DNA of 40,854 nucleotides from a virus. The translations under genes and the position numbers were made by a program. The notes under the pieces were generated by a model. That model saw nothing but the letters and a program-made list of their open reading frames with translations. It had not been told where the DNA came from and did no database searches. Below are positions 37,086 through 40,854 of the stretch, piece by piece (the stretch's first letter is position 1; each line of letters opens with the position of its first letter). The stretch is taken from positions 1 through 40,854 of IMG/VR virus record IMGVR_UViG_3300009285_008493, one strand, 5' to 3'.

Positions 37086-37504
37086 TTTTGTTTTTCCTCC
37101 TTTTTATTATGGTTTATTATTTTTTCGACATCAGTCAAAAACTCCTCGTCAATCTTTTTGTCCAAATCCTCAAGGTCAAGCTTGTGAATGGTTCGTAATA
37201 TTCTTTGCTGATTTTTATATCTATTCTGTTCAATAGTAAATGCTTCCCCAACCTTAACTTTAATTTGCAGTTGGCTTCCGTCTGGCTGCCTTGGCCCAGG
37301 CCGGGTAAAAGCAGTCGCATTCTTATCTGAAATTTCCGCCCATATATTCATGTTAATTAACGCAGAAATTAACTCTTTCAAATGATAATTATGAAAATCA
37401 TTTAAAATATCTGTATGATTTTGCCGGCCAAGCAACTGACCGCGCAATGATAATAAAAATTTATTTGCTTCTTCCGCCTCCGGAGGATAAAATGGATTAT
37501 TCAT
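37082..37504 (-). CDS. Unknown protein between groS and groL
   Basis: 140 residues from ATG 37504, which overlaps the groS stop; a start 9 bp earlier (MQF) is also possible. Charged and helical, with NPFYPPEAEEANKFLLSLRG near the start and a beta segment QLQIKVKVGEAFTIEQNR in the middle. Not recognised. It overlaps groL by 4 bp. Its stable place between the two chaperonin genes suggests a linked role, such as a client or cofactor. Confidence 0.6.
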   Translation of the reverse strand: MNNPFYPPEAEEANKFLLSLRGQLLGRQNHTDILNDFHNYHLKELISALINMNIWAEISDKNATAFTRPGPRQPDGSQLQIKVKVGEAFTIEQNRYKNQQRILRTIHKLDLEDLDKKIDEEFLTDVEKIINHNKKEEKQK

Positions 37505-37751
37505 AAATTGCATATACGTCCTTTTCGCGCACGACATAAAACTTCTTTCCGTCAATTTTTATCTCGCGCACAATAAAAGGATTAAAAATTACTACATCAT
37601 TAACCTTTATTTTTTCAACCTGATCGCCAACTCCGGCAACAATAGCGGTTGATTTTTTATCTTTGGATATATCCGAAAGGATAATCCCATCCTCTTTGTC
37701 TTTTTCCTTGGCATAAGACAAAAGGATATAATCATTAAGTGGTTTAATCAT
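37497..37751 (-). CDS. groS: GroES co-chaperonin
   Basis: 84 residues, slightly short for the family. MIKPLNDYILLSYAKEKDKE is the usual first strand. The mobile loop keeps its hydrophobic tip (DGIILSD; bacterial GGIVLT). Later strands VNDVVIFNPF and KFYVVREKDVYAIYE match the closing barrel. Forms a seven-subunit lid for GroEL. No CIRCE (HrcA) element is seen upstream. The 104 bp upstream contain no gene that I can support. Confidence 0.9.
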   Translation of the reverse strand: MIKPLNDYILLSYAKEKDKEDGIILSDISKDKKSTAIVAGVGDQVEKIKVNDVVIFNPFIVREIKIDGKKFYVVREKDVYAIYE

Positions 37752-37855
37752 TCGACAGAAAGCCGACTATAATCCCTTGTTATTATCGCGCGAAAGAACA
37801 AGAGAAAAAGCAAGCCTTAATTAAATTGCTTCTAAATTTGTTTTATTCTTCATAC

Positions 37856-37993
37856 TCAGCAATCCTCCTCTCTGTCAAACAGCCAGCCATAAACAATAGC
37901 ACCTAAGCATATAACCGGCAAAACGATAATAACAAGCACAGCAATAAACACTTCGGATATTGTTTGTAGAATTGTTAGGATTTTATTTGTCAT
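37856..37993 (-). CDS. Tiny membrane protein, 45 aa
   Basis: 45 residues: MTNKILTILQTISEVFIAVL, one membrane helix, then an acidic end FDREEDC. Start overlaps the stop of the 53-residue gene (ATGA). No family recognised; arrangement supports translation. Confidence 0.5.
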   Translation of the reverse strand: MTNKILTILQTISEVFIAVLVIIVLPVICLGAIVYGWLFDREEDC

Positions 37994-38151
37994 TTATTTT
38001 TACATCTCTCTAACATTTTACTCAACTTCTCATACGCCGCGCAATCGCAGAACCAAACATCAACTCTGCCTTCCTCTATTTTCTCGGTATACCAGCCCCT
38101 ATCCTCGCAACGCTCACAAGTTATTATTCTTGGCTCTTCCGATTTTTTCAT
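37990..38151 (-). CDS. Tiny zinc-ribbon protein, 53 aa
   Basis: 53 residues with a CERCEDRGWY pair and a FCDCAAYEKL pair, a usual four-cysteine zinc site, and a basic tail. Start overlaps the previous stop (ATGA). Such mini zinc ribbons are common in phage early regions; function unknown. Confidence 0.6.
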   Translation of the reverse strand: MKKSEEPRIITCERCEDRGWYTEKIEEGRVDVWFCDCAAYEKLSKMLERCKNK

Positions 38152-38405
38152 TTGAATCCATAATCCCTCGGATACTGCGACCTTTCACTCTGGCTATAAT
38201 TATCCTGCCTCTCATAATTCTTGCGCCTGAACTGCTTTGCCCCGGGACAATCAATAAAATGTGACTCCAGCCCCAGCGTAACCGGCATAATCTTGCCGTT
38301 GTGGGTCTTCATAAAAATAATTTCCCGCTGGCAATTTCTGCACGGCCGGATTTCAATACTCATCTTATTTAATTTTTCTTTGACTTGCTGTTCTAATGTT
38401 TGCAT
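38148..38405 (-). CDS. Small zinc-binding phage protein
   Basis: 85 residues. IRPCRNCQREIIFMKTHNGK and then SHFIDCPGAKQFRRK match a frequent small phage protein with C..C, a GK..PV strand and a late H...CP. The tail is Asn/Gln/Arg-rich. Probably a nucleic-acid-binding or nuclease accessory; no experimental role known to me. It starts 18 bp after the ParB-like gene. Confidence 0.68.
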   Translation of the reverse strand: MQTLEQQVKEKLNKMSIEIRPCRNCQREIIFMKTHNGKIMPVTLGLESHFIDCPGAKQFRRKNYERQDNYSQSERSQYPRDYGFK

Positions 38406-38423
38406 GGTGGTTTAGATTATTGG

Positions 38424-39845
38424 TTAAAGCTTTTTCACCGCCTTATTAAATTTATCCATGTAATTCTCTGACGGATGCGGCATTAAGAGTCCGAAGATTA
38501 TTTGAAGCTTTCCCGATGATCCGTTCTTTTCCGCCCAAGCGCGCAATGTTGCTTCATAACTTGTCCGCATTATTTTTTTCTTACCATCCCAGCTTTTCTC
38601 CTCTTTCTTAACTATCTCTGCTTTGAGAAATTTAGCCGTTGGCTGTTGAAAAGAAACTCCACAACGATGAAAGGCAAAATCAAATAATGCGTCCAGTTGC
38701 TCCTCGCTTAGCGGAAATTTTATTTTTTGAATCGCCTCTTGGAATTTTTGGGCATATTCCTCTGCTCTCTTTTTAGCCTGCTCCGCCTCTTTTTTTCTCC
38801 TTGCTTTTTCTGCCGGGCTTAAAGTATATCCGGACTGGCTACTTCCGTGTATTTTACATTCTTTGTTCGAGCAAATGTCTATTCTCTGTCCGACATCTGA
38901 TCCTGAAACAACTATTGCCGCATGTACGCTATCGCAACGGCCTTTTCCCTTTGCCGCGACAACCACGTAGTCGTTCTTTTCTAAAATCTTGCCGTATGAT
39001 CCGGCCTCTTTTTTGCCATAGCTATATCCATAATCGCTTGACACCTTTGTTCTCTTTTCTTTCTTGGCGATGTAATTCAAATAATTTGCCATTTTTCTAT
39101 TCCAGCATTTCAAATCTGTGCATGCGCCCTCTTTAATCGGCCCGAATAATGTCATCTTTTCCGGCTTACACTCAACACACTTTCCGGCCGCCTCCATTAA
39201 TTCTTTTGACGTGAGCCATGGCTGAAAATCCATCGGCGAGTAAATATGTTTTGTTATCCAATCTTTCAATTCTTGAACGTTCAGCGCATTATATCTGTCT
39301 ATTGTTGCCTTCAACGCCGCCAGCTGGTCTCCGGACGAAAGCTTCGCGATTAAAACAGCATGGCCATCGTTTATTTTCCCGGTCCGGTATACATCCTTAA
39401 CTTTTTGTTCAAGGTTGGTTAAAAATAATCTTTGCTTAATATATGATTCGTTCTTGCCAACCTTAGCGGCAATCGCGGAGATCTCATATTTTGAAACTTC
39501 TTTTAGTTTCCTATAAGCCTCACCCTCGTCAATCGGATGAACGTCTTCTCTTTGCAAATTTTCTATAATCTGCACTTCGCAGGCTTGTGTGTCGTTCATC
39601 TCTTCTACTCGCGCCGGGATATCTTTGAGGCCGACCAGTTCCGCCGCTCGAAAACGCCGATTACCCGCCACAATTTCAAACGTATATTTCCCCTTAGTCG
39701 GCCGGACTATAACCGGAACTAAAACTCCTTTTTCTTTAATGCTCGCAATCAGGTCGTTAAAAGACGGCCCCTCAAAATTTTTGCCGCGAGGATTTGTTTT
39801 TGACTCACAGACTTCCGCTATTTTGATGTTTTGCAATTTAATCAT
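38424..39845 (-). CDS. ParB-like DNA-binding protein with extended C-terminus
   Basis: 473 residues from ATG 39845, one base after the recombinase stop (a longer reading would overlap it). N-terminal ParB domain: NPRGKNFEGPSFNDLIASI, VAGNRRFRAAELVG and QIIENLQREDVHPIDEGEAY. A helix-turn-helix follows (EISAIAAKVGKNESYIKQRL). The middle has cysteine pairs (CVECKPE, CTDLKCW) and the end is a coiled coil and a basic domain. No ParA gene is seen. ParB-like proteins partition plasmids or regulate phage genes; here it may support plasmid-like prophage maintenance or transcription. Confidence 0.82.
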   Translation of the reverse strand: MIKLQNIKIAEVCESKTNPRGKNFEGPSFNDLIASIKEKGVLVPVIVRPTKGKYTFEIVAGNRRFRAAELVGLKDIPARVEEMNDTQACEVQIIENLQREDVHPIDEGEAYRKLKEVSKYEISAIAAKVGKNESYIKQRLFLTNLEQKVKDVYRTGKINDGHAVLIAKLSSGDQLAALKATIDRYNALNVQELKDWITKHIYSPMDFQPWLTSKELMEAAGKCVECKPEKMTLFGPIKEGACTDLKCWNRKMANYLNYIAKKEKRTKVSSDYGYSYGKKEAGSYGKILEKNDYVVVAAKGKGRCDSVHAAIVVSGSDVGQRIDICSNKECKIHGSSQSGYTLSPAEKARRKKEAEQAKKRAEEYAQKFQEAIQKIKFPLSEEQLDALFDFAFHRCGVSFQQPTAKFLKAEIVKKEEKSWDGKKKIMRTSYEATLRAWAEKNGSSGKLQIIFGLLMPHPSENYMDKFNKAVKKL

Positions 39846-39846
39846 G

Positions 39847-40668
39847 TTATACATAGCTCGGAGCAAAGCGCTGGTAATCATTTTTGACACCAAATGTAAT
39901 TGACCTTAAATACAAAAATGTCGTGTCAATCCATGCATGCCTGAGCTGTTCCTTAATTATAAATATTGACGCGCCGCGATACAGCATGTTCGTGGCAAGA
40001 GAATGTCTAAAAATATACGGATATACTCTCTTTTTTATTCCCGTCCTTCGCGCTAAAACTTTTACAAATTTCCGCAAATCGTTCTCGTTATATCTATTAT
40101 TCCGAACTAATGTCGTGAAAAGATAATCATCCGGGCCGCGAGGAAAAATCATTAAATACTCAATAACGATTTTTGTGCATTCCCCTGAAACATACGAAAG
40201 CCCGTCTTTGATTCCCTTGCCCTCAATCACCCGGATAACATTATTGCCCAAATCCACATCCCGGGTCCGCAGATTACAGATTTCCTTGGGTCTGATTCCT
40301 GAATAGGCCAGGACAGCTAAAATGGCCTTCTCCCGCGCGTTTCGCGTGTGGTGCATCATGTTAACCACCTCTGCCTCGGTTAACGTATCTTTGACAATAG
40401 GCTTGGGCTTTCTCATCCGACCCAGCTTCATCGGCCGGCCGATGAAATCCATCCACAATTCGGCTGACCGGATTGAATTATGAATATACGAAAAAGAGTA
40501 TTTCCTATCGTGCATCCATGCAATATATTCTATAACCTGATTATGAGATGGTTTCTCTCTGCCTATATGCCGGAGCATGATATCGATATTTTTCATATAT
40601 CCGGCAATCGTAACAAAACGCAACCCTTTCCTCACCAATAAATATTGGCGAAACTTTTCGTTTTTCAT
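39847..40668 (-). CDS. Tyrosine recombinase (integrase/Xer-like)
   Basis: 273 residues from ATG 40668. The alternative start at 40740 would add 24 residues across a hairpin region, so I prefer the shorter form. N-terminal SAM-like domain is followed by the catalytic domain: Arg126 (YSGIRPKEI), Lys151 (EGKGIKDG), Arg221 and His222 in YIFRHSLATNM, His244 (LRHAWIDTT) and Tyr253 (FLYLRS). The first histidine of the usual HxxR motif is Tyr218. It would catalyse site-specific recombination, probably for integration or for resolving genome multimers. No excisionase gene is visible next to it. Confidence 0.85.
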   Translation of the reverse strand: MKNEKFRQYLLVRKGLRFVTIAGYMKNIDIMLRHIGREKPSHNQVIEYIAWMHDRKYSFSYIHNSIRSAELWMDFIGRPMKLGRMRKPKPIVKDTLTEAEVVNMMHHTRNAREKAILAVLAYSGIRPKEICNLRTRDVDLGNNVIRVIEGKGIKDGLSYVSGECTKIVIEYLMIFPRGPDDYLFTTLVRNNRYNENDLRKFVKVLARRTGIKKRVYPYIFRHSLATNMLYRGASIFIIKEQLRHAWIDTTFLYLRSITFGVKNDYQRFAPSYV

Positions 40669-40690
40669 ATACAACTGAAGCCTATCAAGA

Positions 40691-40748
40691 CAAGCGGAGT
40701 TGTATATGCCGCTGGTTGGTAATGCCAACCAGTGAAACATGCCGCTTG
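40691..40748. repeat. Nested inverted repeats upstream of recombinase
   Basis: Inner perfect hairpin CTGGTTGG-TAATG-CCAACCAG (40712-40732) and outer arms CAAGCGG (40691-40697) and CCGCTTG (40742-40748). ATGCCGCT also occurs twice in direct orientation (40706, 40739). Could be an attachment or regulatory site for the recombinase, or an mRNA hairpin; a small 26-codon frame crosses it and is not supported. Confidence 0.45.
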
Positions 40749-40778
40749 CCTGGAAAGACTTCCATATTAAATTTTACT

Positions 40779-40854
40779 TCACCACTCCTCTTTAGGAACT
40801 TCCCTCAAAACTTTCAACTGGCTTGTCCGGCATTTCCCGTTGCAGTCTTTAGCA
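40779..40854 (-). CDS. End of a gene cut by the right window edge
   Basis: The last 24 codons of a minus-strand frame read AKDCNGKCRTSQLKVLREVP and end KEEW. Two cysteines in CNGKC suggest a small metal-binding end. Everything upstream lies outside the window. Joining it to the left edge as a circle does not give a matching frame. Confidence 0.4.
   Translation of the reverse strand, partial: AKDCNGKCRTSQLKVLREVPKEEW

Noticed and set aside
40660-40766. 26-codon frame starting MEVFPGKRH upstream of the recombinase
   Set aside because: It crosses the nested hairpins, has no ribosome site and no recognisable features.
1-40854. Circular genome closed by joining the window ends
   Set aside because: No terminal overlap was found and the partial genes at the two edges do not form a continuous frame when joined, so completeness cannot be claimed.

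Overview
The window looks like most of the genome of a podovirus-type tailed bacteriophage, possibly temperate because it carries a tyrosine recombinase. It could also be an integrated copy. Nearly every gene lies on the minus strand, so the map reads from right to left. No rRNA, tRNA, CRISPR array or insertion sequence was seen. The DNA is visibly AT-rich and the standard bacterial code fits. The host is probably a member of the Candidate Phyla Radiation (Patescibacteria/Parcubacteria). This is an inference from two features often seen in such genomes: many NVGIGTTSP-type repeats in the tail fibre, and a small membrane protein starting MKQFIRENWFK.

Right end (40.8-37.5 kb): end of a cut gene, hairpins, tyrosine recombinase, a ParB-like protein, tiny zinc-ribbon and membrane proteins, then GroES. 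An unknown gene (37.5-37.1 kb) sits between GroES and a full-length GroEL, with overlaps on both sides. Packaging and head (35.5-28 kb): terminase small-subunit candidate, two accessory genes, GpA-type terminase large subunit, Com-like zinc finger, a structured non-coding patch, tiny membrane protein, portal, small basic protein, scaffold and major capsid protein. Decoration and tail (28-9.3 kb): beta-rich proteins, several with N-terminal membrane or signal segments, a very long repeat fibre, nozzle, adaptor, a tailspike with beta-helix and LamG-like domains, a 546-residue internal protein and a 1319-residue polyvalent protein with HExxH and a PBECR-like nuclease domain.

Lysis block (8.4-5.8 kb): LydA-like holin, very small membrane proteins, and an endolysin combining a papain-like domain with CHAP, closed by a strong terminator. 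Early block (5.0-0 kb): sigma-region-4-like protein, ERF annealing protein with a YqaJ exonuclease, a replication initiator gene that carries 11-bp iterons beside AT-rich repeats (candidate origin), a membrane-anchored 3D-domain protein, a frameshifted zinc-ribbon gene and a repeat protein cut by the window edge. Two small genes at 8.7-9.3 kb are the only plausible plus-strand genes.

The most novel signals are two RNA switches. The early block starts from a consensus-like promoter followed by a leader of about 135 nt. In that leader one 10-nt arm can pair upstream (closing a multi-helix domain) or downstream (forming a terminator that ends at the start codon). The plus-strand island has its own consensus-like promoter and a leader in which a perfect 12-bp stem competes with a terminator. 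I recognise neither as a known class.

Quality warning: two perfect tandem duplications, both at an offset of exactly 77 bp, break the tail fibre into three frames. This looks like contigs joined without trimming a k=77 overlap. Removing them restores a single 1305-residue fibre. A 10-G tract likewise breaks the gene at 254-728.
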